A stretch of 64,000 nt of DNA from Galbibacter sp035306585 (GTDB lineage: Bacteria; Bacteroidota; Bacteroidia; Flavobacteriales; Flavobacteriaceae): NCBI RefSeq assembly GCF_035306585.1, contig NZ_DATGNU010000123.1, forward strand, positions 10,377 through 74,376, in the 5' to 3' direction. Below, one piece after another: positions 44,706 to 53,929 of the stretch. Position 1 is the first letter of the stretch; each line of letters starts with the position of its first letter. A program made the position numbers and the translations under genes. The notes under the pieces were generated by a model. The model searched no databases. It saw nothing but the letters and a program-made list of their open reading frames with translations, and was not told the origin of the DNA.

Positions 44706-46358
44706 ATGTTTGAATTTGTGTTAAATAAAATGTTCTACATATTGAAAATAAGGTGTTCTATCTTGTTGGTACTTTTTGGCCATATGTTGGTTTTTTCCCA
44801 ATCTAACCCAGAGGTTACCTCCACTGTAGATACTACCCAAATGAAAATTGGAGAACAGATACACTTTAAGATAGCCGTTGAGGTGGATAGTACCGCTGAG
44901 GTTATTTTTCCAGAGGGACAAACCTTTATTCCTTTGGAGATGGTGGAACAACGGCCCACCGATAGTGTGATACTACAAGATAAGTTAAAATTAATCAAGG
45001 AGTATGCCTTAACACAATTTGATTCTGGTCATTATACCATACCTACACAACAGTTAATGATCAATGGAAAACCATTCTTTACAGATTCTCTAACCATTCA
45101 GGTCAATGATGTGGTGGTCGATACTACCAAACAGAAGATGTATGATATTAAATCTTTGGTGATGGTTGATAAACCAGTCGGGGATTGGTGGATATGGTTG
45201 TTAATCGGTTTTATTGTTGTCGCAGCCATTGGCTTTGTGATCTATTGGTTTGTCATAAGAAAGAAGCCGCTCTCTGAAGAAGAAAAAATTGCACTATTAC
45301 CACCTTATGATAGAGCTTTGGCAGAATTAAAAAAATTAGATGAGTCCAGGTATTTAATTCAATCCGAGTATAAAGAGTACTATACAGAACTAACCAATAT
45401 AGTTAGGTATTATCTAGAAGAAGATGTGCGCATCTCTGCAATGGAAAGCACTACTGATGAATTGATTACCAAAATGGAACTTCTTTGTGATTCTGGAAAT
45501 TTAAAATTAGATAGTGATACTATCAACCAATTTAAAAACGTACTAAAAACAGCTGATTTAGTAAAGTTTGCCAAGTCAAGACCAGATGATTCCGTGGTTG
45601 CAGATGACCGCAGAACTGTGGAAAGTATCGTGGTGAAAACCAAGCAAGCCCTTCCTGAGCCTACTGAAGAAGAACTCATGGAACAAGAGGCCTATGTTGA
45701 AGAGTTAGTTAGAAAGAAGAAAAAGAAACAAATCAAAAAAGCTGTCCTGGCCGCTGGAGCAATCGTGGTGATTGCAATCGGGGTATTGACTTATATCTTC
45801 GGCTTTGAATCCATAAAGGATCATGTGTTTGGCCACCCTAACAAGACCTTATTAGAGAATAAGTGGGTGGGTAGTTCCTACGGATACCCTTCGATGTATG
45901 TAGAAACACCAGTTGTTCTAAAACGAGTTGAGGATATAAAGAAAGATGGTGGGGTGGGTACAAGTAGTAACCAGCGATATACCTATGGTGAGATTCACGG
46001 AAACTTTTTTATACAGCTCAATGTAGCTACCTATGAGAAAAAGGAGGATTTTGATGCTCAAAAAGCCATAGAGACTGCTATAGAAAGGGTGGAAAATGCT
46101 GGCGCACGAAATATGATCGTAAAGCAAGAGGATTTTATAAGCCCCACTGGAAAGGAAGGAAACAAGGTGTTTGGAACTCTAAATTTAGAGGATCCAGAAA
46201 GGGGAACTATTAGAAATGTTTCCTATGTGATATTGAGTTTTGTTCAAAATGGAGGTTTTCAGCAACTTACCATGGTGTACCCGAAAAATGATAAATATGC
46301 CGATAGGATAGTTGATCAGATTACCAGTTCAATAGATTTTAAAACCCAAAGTGAATGA
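44706..46358 (+). CDS. Bat-operon membrane protein with two transmembrane segments (DUF4381-like)
   Basis: 550 residues. A signal/anchor sequence at about 10-30 is followed by a strand-rich periplasmic domain resembling BatD-like sequence (STVDTTQMKIGEQIHFKIAVEVD). Then come a transmembrane helix (WWIWLLIGFIVVAAIGFVIYW), a cytoplasmic helical domain with a K/E-rich stretch, a second transmembrane helix (AVLAAGAIVVIAIGVLTYIFG), and a C-terminal extracytoplasmic domain of about 170 residues. The middle part resembles DUF4381 proteins of Bat operons; I do not recognise the C-terminal domain. The stop overlaps the next start (ATGA). An alternative start is the ATG at 44730. Confidence 0.8.
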   Translation: MFEFVLNKMFYILKIRCSILLVLFGHMLVFSQSNPEVTSTVDTTQMKIGEQIHFKIAVEVDSTAEVIFPEGQTFIPLEMVEQRPTDSVILQDKLKLIKEYALTQFDSGHYTIPTQQLMINGKPFFTDSLTIQVNDVVVDTTKQKMYDIKSLVMVDKPVGDWWIWLLIGFIVVAAIGFVIYWFVIRKKPLSEEEKIALLPPYDRALAELKKLDESRYLIQSEYKEYYTELTNIVRYYLEEDVRISAMESTTDELITKMELLCDSGNLKLDSDTINQFKNVLKTADLVKFAKSRPDDSVVADDRRTVESIVVKTKQALPEPTEEELMEQEAYVEELVRKKKKKQIKKAVLAAGAIVVIAIGVLTYIFGFESIKDHVFGHPNKTLLENKWVGSSYGYPSMYVETPVVLKRVEDIKKDGGVGTSSNQRYTYGEIHGNFFIQLNVATYEKKEDFDAQKAIETAIERVENAGARNMIVKQEDFISPTGKEGNKVFGTLNLEDPERGTIRNVSYVILSFVQNGGFQQLTMVYPKNDKYADRIVDQITSSIDFKTQSE

Positions 46359-47359
46359 TGTTTGACAATGTAGAATTTGTAAACCCTGAGTTCTTTTGGT
46401 TGTTATTATTGCTTCCAATTGCAGCGGTATGGTATTTTTTCAAACGAAAAAAGCAAACAGCCTCCCTTAAAATCTCAAGTATTAAAGGCTTTAAAGGGAA
46501 CACATCGATACTTACCAAATTAAAGCCAATGTTGTTTGTTATGCGATTGTTGGCCTTGGCTGCTCTGATCACTGCAATGGCAAGACCCCAACGAGAAGAT
46601 ATCTCTACAAGGACTAAGACAACTCGTGGGATTGATATTGTAATGGCTATTGATGTTTCCTCGAGTATGTTGGCGCGGGATTTGAAACCCAATAGACTGG
46701 TAGCATTAAAGGAAGTTGCGTCGGATTTTATCAAAGAGCGGGTCAATGACCGTATTGGTCTTGTAGTCTACTCTGGAGAAAGTTATACTAAAACCCCTAT
46801 TACCAGTGATAAAAGTATTGTGCTGAAAGCCTTAAATGAAATTACCTATGGCCAATTACAGGATGGTACGGCTATTGGAATGGGACTCGCCAATGCTGTC
46901 AACAGAATTAAGGATAGTAAAGCCAAAAGTAAGGTGTTAATACTCTTAACTGATGGGGTGAATAATTCGGGATTTATTGAACCAGAAACAGCGGCAGGTT
47001 TAGCTGTTGAATACGGAATAAAAACATATACCATTGGGATAGGAACTAATGGCATGGCGCTCACCCCTGTGAGTTATAACCCTGATGGGTCTTTTAGATA
47101 TGGGATGAGCAAAGTCGAGATCGATGAACAGCTTCTTAAGGATATTGCTGATCAGACTGGAGGAGTATATTTTAGAGCAACAAATAATGAAAAGCTCTCG
47201 GAGATTTACGAGGAGATTAATAAATTAGAAAAGACGGATCTAGAGGAAATCAAATACTATAATTACGAAGAAGAGTTTCGATACTTTGCACTTTTTGCAT
47301 GTGGGTTATTGGTGTTAGAGAGCATATTGCGTTTCACGGTTTTTAGAAGTTTGGTTTAA
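46355..47359 (+). CDS. batA: VWA-domain protein BatA
   Basis: 334 residues with a short N-terminal membrane helix pair (about 10-30 and 57-75), a von Willebrand factor A domain, and a C-terminal membrane helix. The metal-ion-dependent adhesion site is complete: DVSSSM (after IDIVMAI), a Thr in the following loops, and LTDGVNNSG. Such inner-membrane proteins expose the VWA domain to the periplasm and form a complex with BatB. Mutants in Bacteroides were reported less aerotolerant. It overlaps the upstream gene by 4 nt and is followed by batB after 3 nt. Confidence 0.93.
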   Translation: MMFDNVEFVNPEFFWLLLLLPIAAVWYFFKRKKQTASLKISSIKGFKGNTSILTKLKPMLFVMRLLALAALITAMARPQREDISTRTKTTRGIDIVMAIDVSSSMLARDLKPNRLVALKEVASDFIKERVNDRIGLVVYSGESYTKTPITSDKSIVLKALNEITYGQLQDGTAIGMGLANAVNRIKDSKAKSKVLILLTDGVNNSGFIEPETAAGLAVEYGIKTYTIGIGTNGMALTPVSYNPDGSFRYGMSKVEIDEQLLKDIADQTGGVYFRATNNEKLSEIYEEINKLEKTDLEEIKYYNYEEEFRYFALFACGLLVLESILRFTVFRSLV

Positions 47360-47362
47360 ATT

Positions 47363-48409
47363 ATGTATCAATTAGACGAAAAAATATATTTCTACGTACT
47401 GGGGATTATCCCGTTTTTAGTGGTTTTGTTTATCGGTTATAGGATATGGCAAAGGCAAGCTCAGAAACGTTTTGCTGATGCAGACACTTTAAACAAATTA
47501 AGCCCGAACAAATCGACCTTTAAGTCATCCTTAAAGCTTGTTCTGATTTTGTTGGCCATTAGTTGTTTGGCCATTGCACTTGTCAATCCAAAGATTGGGA
47601 CTAAAATGGAGACCGTAAAACGTGAGGGTGTGGATATTGTCTTTGCCATTGATGTGTCCAAAAGTATGATTGCGGAGGATATTGCGCCCAATAGACTTGA
47701 AAAGGCGAAACGTTTGGTCTCTGAGATCATTAATCATCTAGCCTCTGATAGAATCGGTATTATAGCCTATGCTGGTCAGGCACACCCACAATTGCCTATC
47801 ACCACAGATTATTCGGCTGCAAAAATGTTTTTGCAAAGTATGAATACCGACATGATGTCATCCCAAGGAACGGCTATAAATGAAGCAATTGAACTTGCTA
47901 CAACATATTTTGATGATCAAGATCAAACCAATAGGGTGTTATTTTTAGTATCCGACGGAGAGGACCATTCTAACGCCACTTCGGATGCAGTGGAGGAAGC
48001 TAGTGCCGCAGGTATTAAGATATTTTCCATTGGAATTGGAACTGCTAAAGGAGGCCCCATGCCGATTCGAGTTAACGGTGTGATCGATTCTTATAAAAAG
48101 GACAAAAATGGAGAGGTCGTTATTACCAAGTTAAATGAACCTGTCCTTCGTGCCATTGCTCGTGAGGGAGGTGGTGAATATATAGATGGGACAAATACCT
48201 CTGCCGTAGTGGAACATGTTACTGCCCTTTTAAGTCAAATGGATAAAACTGAATTTGAGTCCAAGCAATTTGCAGATTTTAAGGATCAGTTCCAATGGTT
48301 TATTGCTGGTGCAATTCTGTTGTTATTTTTGGATATTTTCCTCTTGGAGCGCAAGACCGCATGGATCCAAAAGTTAAATTTGTTTAATGAAAAGAACTAT
48401 GATCAGTAG
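47363..48409 (+). CDS. batB: VWA-domain protein BatB
   Basis: 348 residues, the paralogous partner of BatA. It has N-terminal membrane helices (FYVLGIIPFLVVLFIGYRIW and SLKLVLILLAISCLAIALV), a VWA domain with an intact MIDAS (DVSKSM and SDGEDHS), and a C-terminal membrane helix (FQWFIAGAILLLFLDIFLL). Translation is tightly coupled: 3 nt after batA and overlapping batC by 23 nt. Confidence 0.93.
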   Translation: MYQLDEKIYFYVLGIIPFLVVLFIGYRIWQRQAQKRFADADTLNKLSPNKSTFKSSLKLVLILLAISCLAIALVNPKIGTKMETVKREGVDIVFAIDVSKSMIAEDIAPNRLEKAKRLVSEIINHLASDRIGIIAYAGQAHPQLPITTDYSAAKMFLQSMNTDMMSSQGTAINEAIELATTYFDDQDQTNRVLFLVSDGEDHSNATSDAVEEASAAGIKIFSIGIGTAKGGPMPIRVNGVIDSYKKDKNGEVVITKLNEPVLRAIAREGGGEYIDGTNTSAVVEHVTALLSQMDKTEFESKQFADFKDQFQWFIAGAILLLFLDIFLLERKTAWIQKLNLFNEKNYDQ

Positions 48410-49325
48410 GAGAATAATATATCGCAATTTAAGATCTCATCATAAGGGTGCATTAGAGTTACTTATGTTGGCTGCTCTTTTGTTATGTGTTGTAGATGCT
48501 GCTGCTCAAGATAGTAAACATTTAAAACAACAAGAGAAAGCTATTGAGAATTCGCTGAATTTAACCTTTCAAGGTAATTCAGATTTACTCCAAAGACAGG
48601 ATGACATTCAAGCAGAGATGGCTTATAGAAGAGCCATATCAGAGAATGATAGCAACAGCATAGCAAAGTATAATCTTGGGAACTTGTATTATAATAACAA
48701 CAGCATGGGCGAGGCCTTTATGCGCTATAAGGAAGCAGGCCTAAGTTCTAAAGACAAGGCAGAGAAGCACAAGGCATATCACAATTTAGGAAATGTGTTT
48801 ATGAAGAATAAGGAGTTTTCTAAGGCAGTCGAAGCATATAAGGAGGCCCTACGAAATGATCCTACAGATGATCAGACGCGTTACAACTTGGCCTTGGCTA
48901 AGCAAAAGCGTGATAATGAGCAAAATCAGAATCAGGACAATCAGGATCAGAATGATGAAGATAACCAAAAAGATCAAAATCAAGATAATAAGGATCAGAA
49001 TCAAGATAACAAACAGAACGACCAAGATAAAAAAGACGACAATACGGGCCAGGAGAAAAAGGATGAGCAAGGTGATCAGAAAGATAAAAATCAACCAGAG
49101 GATCAAGGTCAGCAGCAACCTCAGGATAATAAACCTGATCAAGGGGATAAACAACCCAGTGAAAAGCCACAAGAGAATCAACAACCGCCTCGACCGAATC
49201 AACTTTCGCCTCAGCAGATAAAAAATATTTTAGAAGCGATGAATAATGAAGAGAAAAAAGTGCGGGAACGAATCAATGCGGAGCAAGTGAAAGGCAAACC
49301 GATTAAAAATGAAAAAGACTGGTAA
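48387..49325 (+). CDS. batC: TPR protein BatC with D/N/Q/K-rich low-complexity region
   Basis: 312 residues. A hydrophobic signal segment (LELLMLAALLLCVVDAAAQ) is followed by three TPR-like repeats (AKYNLGNLYYNNNSMGEAF, KAYHNLGNVFMKNKEFSKAVEAYKEAL and so on). About 95 residues (roughly 175-270) are then made almost only of Asp, Asn, Gln, Lys, Glu and Pro. The C-terminus is helical (IKNILEAMNNEEKKVRERI). It is predicted to be periplasmic. BatC of other organisms binds its Bat partners through its TPRs; the low-complexity part is likely an unstructured linker. Confidence 0.88.
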   Translation: MKRTMISRRIIYRNLRSHHKGALELLMLAALLLCVVDAAAQDSKHLKQQEKAIENSLNLTFQGNSDLLQRQDDIQAEMAYRRAISENDSNSIAKYNLGNLYYNNNSMGEAFMRYKEAGLSSKDKAEKHKAYHNLGNVFMKNKEFSKAVEAYKEALRNDPTDDQTRYNLALAKQKRDNEQNQNQDNQDQNDEDNQKDQNQDNKDQNQDNKQNDQDKKDDNTGQEKKDEQGDQKDKNQPEDQGQQQPQDNKPDQGDKQPSEKPQENQQPPRPNQLSPQQIKNILEAMNNEEKKVRERINAEQVKGKPIKNEKDW

Positions 49326-49331
49326 ACAACC

Positions 49332-51110
49332 ATGAAATATAACATTTATATATTACTATTGTTTGCATGTGTTACTGGAGTTTTAACAGCTCAGGATACA
49401 GCGGTTAAATTTGAGGCTACGGTCAGTAAATCGGAATTAGGCGTCAATGAGCGGCTTCGTATCGAATTTACTATGAATAAGGACGGGGATAACTTCATGC
49501 CGCCTTCTTTCGATGGTTTTCAGGTACTTATGGGGCCAAACCAATCGGTAAGTCATTCTTGGGTCAATGGAAAGAGATCGTTTTCAAAAACGTATTCCTA
49601 CATTTTAAACCCCCAGGCTAAAGGAACCTTTACAATTAAACAAGCAGCGGTGGAGATTGATGGAGAGATCTACAAGACAACCCCTATTACGATCACCGTA
49701 ACAGAGGCTGTAAATGATCCTAATGCACCCCCTTCTGCAACTGAAATAGCGGGAGACAATCTCCATTTAGTCGCTGAGGTCTCTAACACAAACCCTTATT
49801 TGAATGAGGCCGTTAGTGTGGTATATAAATTATATGTCAGTCCAAGAATCAATGTTTCTAATTTTGTTCCCAAGGCCAATCCGACCTATAACAATTTTTG
49901 GTCTCAGGATATTAGAGTGAGTCGTTATCAAGTGGAAACAGGGCTTTATAAAGGGGAGCAATACCGCTATGTGGTATTGAAGAAAACAGTGTTGTATCCT
50001 CAAAAAACGGGAAAATTGGAAATTGAACCTCTAGCGCTCGATGTTACCGTTGATGTGCCGACCAACCGCAGGGATATTTTTGGGGGTCGTTTGTACAATC
50101 AAATCAATAAAACCGTTACCGCTGGAAGACGTACCCTCACTGTGAAGCCACTCCCAGAACAAGGAAAACCAGCTGGATTTACTGGGGCTGTAGGTCAATT
50201 TAATTTTGATGTAGTGGCTTCAAAATCTGACTTAAAAGCAAACGAATCCCTTACTGCCAAATTAAAAGTAACAGGAACCGGGAATCTAAAGCTTTTTGAA
50301 TTGCCAAAGTTAATCCTTCCAAGTTCTTTAGAGGTGTATGAACCTGAACTAGTAGAAGATGTAACCACAACACTCTCAGGAAGTAAAGGAACCATATCAA
50401 ATAATTATACCATTGTTCCGCAATACAAAGGGAAGTATCCAATTCCGAGTGTTGCTTTTTCTTATTTTGACCCAGTTAAAGGTAAGTACAATACCGTTAC
50501 TTCACAGCAATTATTAATCAATGTCTTTGAAGGACCTACCAATGATGAGGATGTGGCAGATGCTGGTGCTGGTGTAGTGAAACAAAGTATAGCGGCAGAC
50601 GATAATCAGTTTAGATTTATTAAACTCTCCACTGAGCTAATTCCGAAATCAACATCCGTATTCTTTGGAACTACCTTGTATTATTTATTACTGCTCATCC
50701 CGCTTTTAGGTATACCAATTGCGATACTTATAGGTAAAAAACGCGCTGAAATGGCAGGTGACCTTATCGGGAACCGCGTTCGAAAAGCCAATAAACTTGC
50801 CAAAAAATATCTTTCAGAGGCCAAAAGAAATATCGGGGATAAAGAAGTGTTCTACGAATCTCTAGAACGCGCCTTACATAATTACCTGAAAGCGAAATTA
50901 AAAATAGTCACCTCAGAATTTAGCAAAGAGAAAATTAGTGAATTACTTCTCTCGAATAACGTAGAGAATCAGGTGGTTGATGATTTTATCGCTATACTAA
51001 AAAGTTGTGAATTAGCACGCTATTCGCCTTCTAGTAAGGCTGCGATGGAAGAAGATTATCAAAAGTCTGCGGATGTAATTTCTAAAATTGATAAACAGTT
51101 CAGGAAATGA
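49332..51110 (+). CDS. batD: BatD / oxygen tolerance family protein
   Basis: 592 residues. A signal peptide (YILLLFACVTGVLTAQ) is followed by several beta-sandwich repeats in the periplasm: VKFEATVSKSELGVNERLRIEFTM is the typical BatD opening, and FDVVASKSDLKANESLTAKLKVTGTGNL starts a second copy. One transmembrane helix (TLYYLLLLIPLLGIPIAILIG) and a cytoplasmic helical tail follow. This matches the BatD family. batC ends 6 nt before it and batE begins 4 nt before its stop (ATGA overlap). Confidence 0.92.
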   Translation: MKYNIYILLLFACVTGVLTAQDTAVKFEATVSKSELGVNERLRIEFTMNKDGDNFMPPSFDGFQVLMGPNQSVSHSWVNGKRSFSKTYSYILNPQAKGTFTIKQAAVEIDGEIYKTTPITITVTEAVNDPNAPPSATEIAGDNLHLVAEVSNTNPYLNEAVSVVYKLYVSPRINVSNFVPKANPTYNNFWSQDIRVSRYQVETGLYKGEQYRYVVLKKTVLYPQKTGKLEIEPLALDVTVDVPTNRRDIFGGRLYNQINKTVTAGRRTLTVKPLPEQGKPAGFTGAVGQFNFDVVASKSDLKANESLTAKLKVTGTGNLKLFELPKLILPSSLEVYEPELVEDVTTTLSGSKGTISNNYTIVPQYKGKYPIPSVAFSYFDPVKGKYNTVTSQQLLINVFEGPTNDEDVADAGAGVVKQSIAADDNQFRFIKLSTELIPKSTSVFFGTTLYYLLLLIPLLGIPIAILIGKKRAEMAGDLIGNRVRKANKLAKKYLSEAKRNIGDKEVFYESLERALHNYLKAKLKIVTSEFSKEKISELLLSNNVENQVVDDFIAILKSCELARYSPSSKAAMEEDYQKSADVISKIDKQFRK

Positions 51111-51895
51111 AAAAAGCCATTTTAAATAGCTACAGATTTACGTTGTTTTTGGGCTTAATGCTTTGTGCATTACCTTCTTTTGCTCAGCAAAATAACATTG
51201 ATCTTTTTGAAAAGGCCAATAGCCTGTACAATAAAGGGGAGTATCAATTGGCTATTGAGGATTATTTAAAAATCTCAGAAAGTGGACAGCACTCTGCTGA
51301 ATTGTATTATAATTTAGCAAACGCTTATTACAAGCTCAATCAAATCGCTCCAAGTATCTATTATTATGAAAAGGCGTTAATACTCAATCCAAAGGATAAA
51401 GATGTATTAAATAACTTAAAATACGCTCAAAACATGACCATTGATGCCATTGACCAGATGCCCCAAACTGGTATCGATCGATTGGTATCTTCGATTGTGA
51501 ATGTGTTCTCACATACAACTTGGGCTGTTTGTTCGATCGTATTGATGGTTCTTTTTGTAGTGATATTTCTTTTGTACTATTTCTCGAGCCATCACCGGTG
51601 GAAACGACTCTATTTTGTGCTTAGCTTTTTTGTGTTCCTTCTGGTCTTAGGAGCCATCTTAGGAGCCTACAAACAGTATACAATTCAGAACAGTAAAACA
51701 CCCGCTATTATATTTGCTAAGGAAACCTCAGTGACCTCAGAGCCTAATATGGGAAGCGAAGAAATTTTCAAATTGCATGAAGGAACCAAGGTCAATGTAC
51801 TGGACACCATGGGAGGGTGGAAGAAAATTCGTCTTTCGGATGGGAAAATTGGATGGTTACCCAAAGGGGACTTAAGAGTTATAAAAGATTTTTAA
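51107..51895 (+). CDS. batE: TPR-SH3 membrane protein BatE
   Basis: 262 residues: signal peptide (LFLGLMLCALPSFAQ), two or three TPR repeats (ANSLYNKGEYQLAIEDYLKI, AELYYNLANAYYKLNQIAPSIYYYEKAL), two membrane helices (about 140-160 and 167-190), and a C-terminal bacterial SH3 domain (EIFKLHEGTKVNVLDTMGGWKKIRLSDGKIGWLPKG). It closes the Bat operon. SH3 domains of this kind often bind peptidoglycan or protein partners in the envelope. Confidence 0.92.
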   Translation: MKKAILNSYRFTLFLGLMLCALPSFAQQNNIDLFEKANSLYNKGEYQLAIEDYLKISESGQHSAELYYNLANAYYKLNQIAPSIYYYEKALILNPKDKDVLNNLKYAQNMTIDAIDQMPQTGIDRLVSSIVNVFSHTTWAVCSIVLMVLFVVIFLLYYFSSHHRWKRLYFVLSFFVFLLVLGAILGAYKQYTIQNSKTPAIIFAKETSVTSEPNMGSEEIFKLHEGTKVNVLDTMGGWKKIRLSDGKIGWLPKGDLRVIKDF

Positions 51896-51928
51896 TTTTT
51901 AGTTAACAAAATTTATTTTCCGATGCCT

Positions 51929-51936
51929 TATATTTG
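51929..51936 (+). promoter_or_regulatory. -7 element for the small membrane protein gene
   Basis: TATATTTG is a full consensus match, 26 nt before the TTG start at 51963. No strong -33 TTG is visible. Confidence 0.5.
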
Positions 51937-51962
51937 GCAGTAGAAAATCATAGACGTTTACT

Positions 51963-52274
51963 TTGAATCCAAAAAAGAAAATACTTTCATGTTTTTTTCT
52001 GATAATTTTCGGAGCCTTTTTGATTGCCCCTGCGGTAGTTAAGGTCATTGAGAGTAATGTAGACGTAGCTGTATTTTTTAATGTAGCCGAAGAGGAGAAG
52101 ACGGATAATTCGTTGAATCAATTGAAAGAAGTCAAAGAATTACCGTACCATAAATCTTCCGAATTGGCTATGGCAAGCTTGGAGCAAAAAAGATCTGAAT
52201 ATCATTTCTACATCCTACATAACTACGACATGGTGATTGATGTCTTATCACCGCCTCCCGAACATATCGCTTAA
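51963..52274 (+). CDS. Small membrane protein upstream of SulP, TTG start
   Basis: 103 residues, probably starting at the TTG at 51963, since no ATG lies in frame upstream after the -7 element. The layout is basic NPKKK, one hydrophobic helix (ILSCFFLIIFGAFLIAPAVV), then an acidic segment (FFNVAEEEKTDN) and a soluble tail ending SPPPEHIA. It is probably anchored by its N-terminal helix with the tail outside. I do not recognise a named family. It directly precedes a SulP transporter and a carbonic anhydrase on the same strand, so a role with them is possible. Confidence 0.6.
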   Translation: MNPKKKILSCFFLIIFGAFLIAPAVVKVIESNVDVAVFFNVAEEEKTDNSLNQLKEVKELPYHKSSELAMASLEQKRSEYHFYILHNYDMVIDVLSPPPEHIA

Positions 52275-52340
52275 ATTTTCGGTTAAAGTTTAAGTATAAT
52301 TAAAAATTGCTCAGTGCGTAACTGGGCTAAATATATAGGT

Positions 52341-53888
52341 ATGTTCAAAAATTTAAAAAATGATTTACCAGCATCCCTAGTGGTTTTCTTTGTGGCCTTA
52401 CCACTATGTCTGGGGATTGCACTGGCCAGTGGTGCACCATTGTTTTCAGGTGTTATTGCTGGAATAATCGGAGGAATAGTTGTTGGAGGGCTTAGCGGTT
52501 CTTCAATTGGCGTTAGTGGGCCAGCTGCGGGCCTAGCCGTGATAGTTTTTGCAGCAATTGCAAATTTAGGGTTTGAAAGTTTTCTAGTAGCGGTGGTTAT
52601 TGGAGGAGCGTTACAAATTCTACTGGGAATCTTAAGAGCTGGAGTGATCGGATATTATTTTCCCTCATCTGTAATTAAAGGAATGTTAGCTGGGATCGGT
52701 ATTATTATATTCATAAAGCAGATTCCTTTGGTGTTAGGAATCGATTCCACGGCATTTTCAGCCAGTGGTGTTATGCAATTTGTTAATTCGATTCACCCGA
52801 GTGTGGTGATTATTTCTGTGCTATCCCTAGGAATCCTTTTGCTATGGGATAAAGTATTGGTGAAAAAACACGACCTTTTTAAAGTGATTCCTGGTCCATT
52901 GGTGGCAGTGGTGATTGGGGTTTTCTATTTTTTGTTTGCCCAATCCATTTCTGGCTTTCAAATTTCAGGAAATCACTTGGTCAGTGTGCCTGTTCCTGAG
53001 GATTTTAATTCGTTCATAGGACAGTTTAGTTTTCCGAATTTTTCCGCTCTTAGCAATCCAGAGGTTTGGATCACTGGATTCACCATTGCTGTAGTTGCTA
53101 GTCTTGAGACCTTATTGTGTGTAGAGGCAACTGATAAATTGGATCCAGAAAAAAGGGTCACCCCTACCAACAGAGAGCTGATCGCTCAGGGAACGGGTAA
53201 TATGCTGTCGGGTTTCATAGGAGGACTGCCCATAACCCAAGTAATTGTAAGGAGTTCCACCAACCTACATGCTGGTGGTAAAACTAAATTATCACCCATT
53301 TTACATGGTTTTTTAATCCTGATTTCGGTTATTTTAATTCCCACTTTTTTAAATATGATCCCAATAGCTGTATTGGCATCTGTTTTATTGATTGTGGGTT
53401 ATAAACTTGCCAAACCAGTATTGTTTAAACAGATGTTTTCACTGGGTGCATCGCAATTCATTCCTTTTATAATTACTGTGCTCGGGGTAGTGTTTGCGGA
53501 TCTTTTAATCGGGATCGGCCTTGGATTGGCCGTCGGAATAATTACCATACTGATCAATAGTTATCAGAATTCTCATTTTCTTCAAGTTGAACAACAGGAT
53601 AACGGAGGTCAGATTGTAAAAATGACCCTTGCAGAGGAAATTTCATTCTTAAATAAAGGGGCGATTTTAAATGAGTTAAACAGGTTACCGGAACAAACCG
53701 TATTGGAATTGGATGTAAGGAAAACTGTTAGACTTAACTACGATATTTTAGAAATACTGGACGATTTCGCATATACCTCAAAACAGAAAAACATAGGAGT
53801 TAAATTGATCACCGCTCAAGGTGTGGTGGAAAATCCTAACAATTTTTCTAGTCTTTTGTTATCAAAAGCAAAGAGCAAAGTCGCATAA
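52341..53888 (+). CDS. SulP-family anion transporter
   Basis: 515 residues from the ATG at 52341; a GTG at 52314 would add nine residues. It is a polytopic inner-membrane protein. The N-terminus has NLKNDLPASLVVFFVALPLCLGIALASGAPLFSGVIAGIIGG, and the conserved SGPAAGLAV follows. The middle has ASLETLLCVEATDKLD, typical of SLC26/SulP, and the C-terminal 100 residues form a STAS-like domain (VLELDVRKTVRLNYDILEILDDF). SulP members carry sulfate, bicarbonate or other anions. The carbonic anhydrase gene 42 nt downstream points to bicarbonate. Confidence 0.93.
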   Translation: MFKNLKNDLPASLVVFFVALPLCLGIALASGAPLFSGVIAGIIGGIVVGGLSGSSIGVSGPAAGLAVIVFAAIANLGFESFLVAVVIGGALQILLGILRAGVIGYYFPSSVIKGMLAGIGIIIFIKQIPLVLGIDSTAFSASGVMQFVNSIHPSVVIISVLSLGILLLWDKVLVKKHDLFKVIPGPLVAVVIGVFYFLFAQSISGFQISGNHLVSVPVPEDFNSFIGQFSFPNFSALSNPEVWITGFTIAVVASLETLLCVEATDKLDPEKRVTPTNRELIAQGTGNMLSGFIGGLPITQVIVRSSTNLHAGGKTKLSPILHGFLILISVILIPTFLNMIPIAVLASVLLIVGYKLAKPVLFKQMFSLGASQFIPFIITVLGVVFADLLIGIGLGLAVGIITILINSYQNSHFLQVEQQDNGGQIVKMTLAEEISFLNKGAILNELNRLPEQTVLELDVRKTVRLNYDILEILDDFAYTSKQKNIGVKLITAQGVVENPNNFSSLLLSKAKSKVA

Positions 53889-53905
53889 TCAGGATTTAAA
53901 TTTAA

Positions 53906-53913
53906 TACTTTTG
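53906..53913 (+). promoter_or_regulatory. -7 element for the carbonic anhydrase gene
   Basis: TACTTTTG matches TAnnTTTG. It ends only 17 nt before the ATG at 53930 and 8 nt before the alternative ATG at 53921, so the leader is very short. A -33 TTG is not evident, and readthrough from SulP is also possible. Confidence 0.45.
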
Positions 53914-53929
53914 TAAAAAAATGAACATA

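Noticed and set aside
48910..49200. Repeats in batC as a CRISPR or tandem-repeat array
   Set aside because: The repeats are short, imperfect, in frame and lie within a coding sequence without spacer structure.
48849..49221. Overlapping open frames on both strands in batC (Ile/Leu-rich on minus, Arg/Ile-rich on plus)
   Set aside because: They are frame-shifted readings of the repetitive Asp/Asn/Gln/Lys codons of BatC; their odd composition is a by-product.
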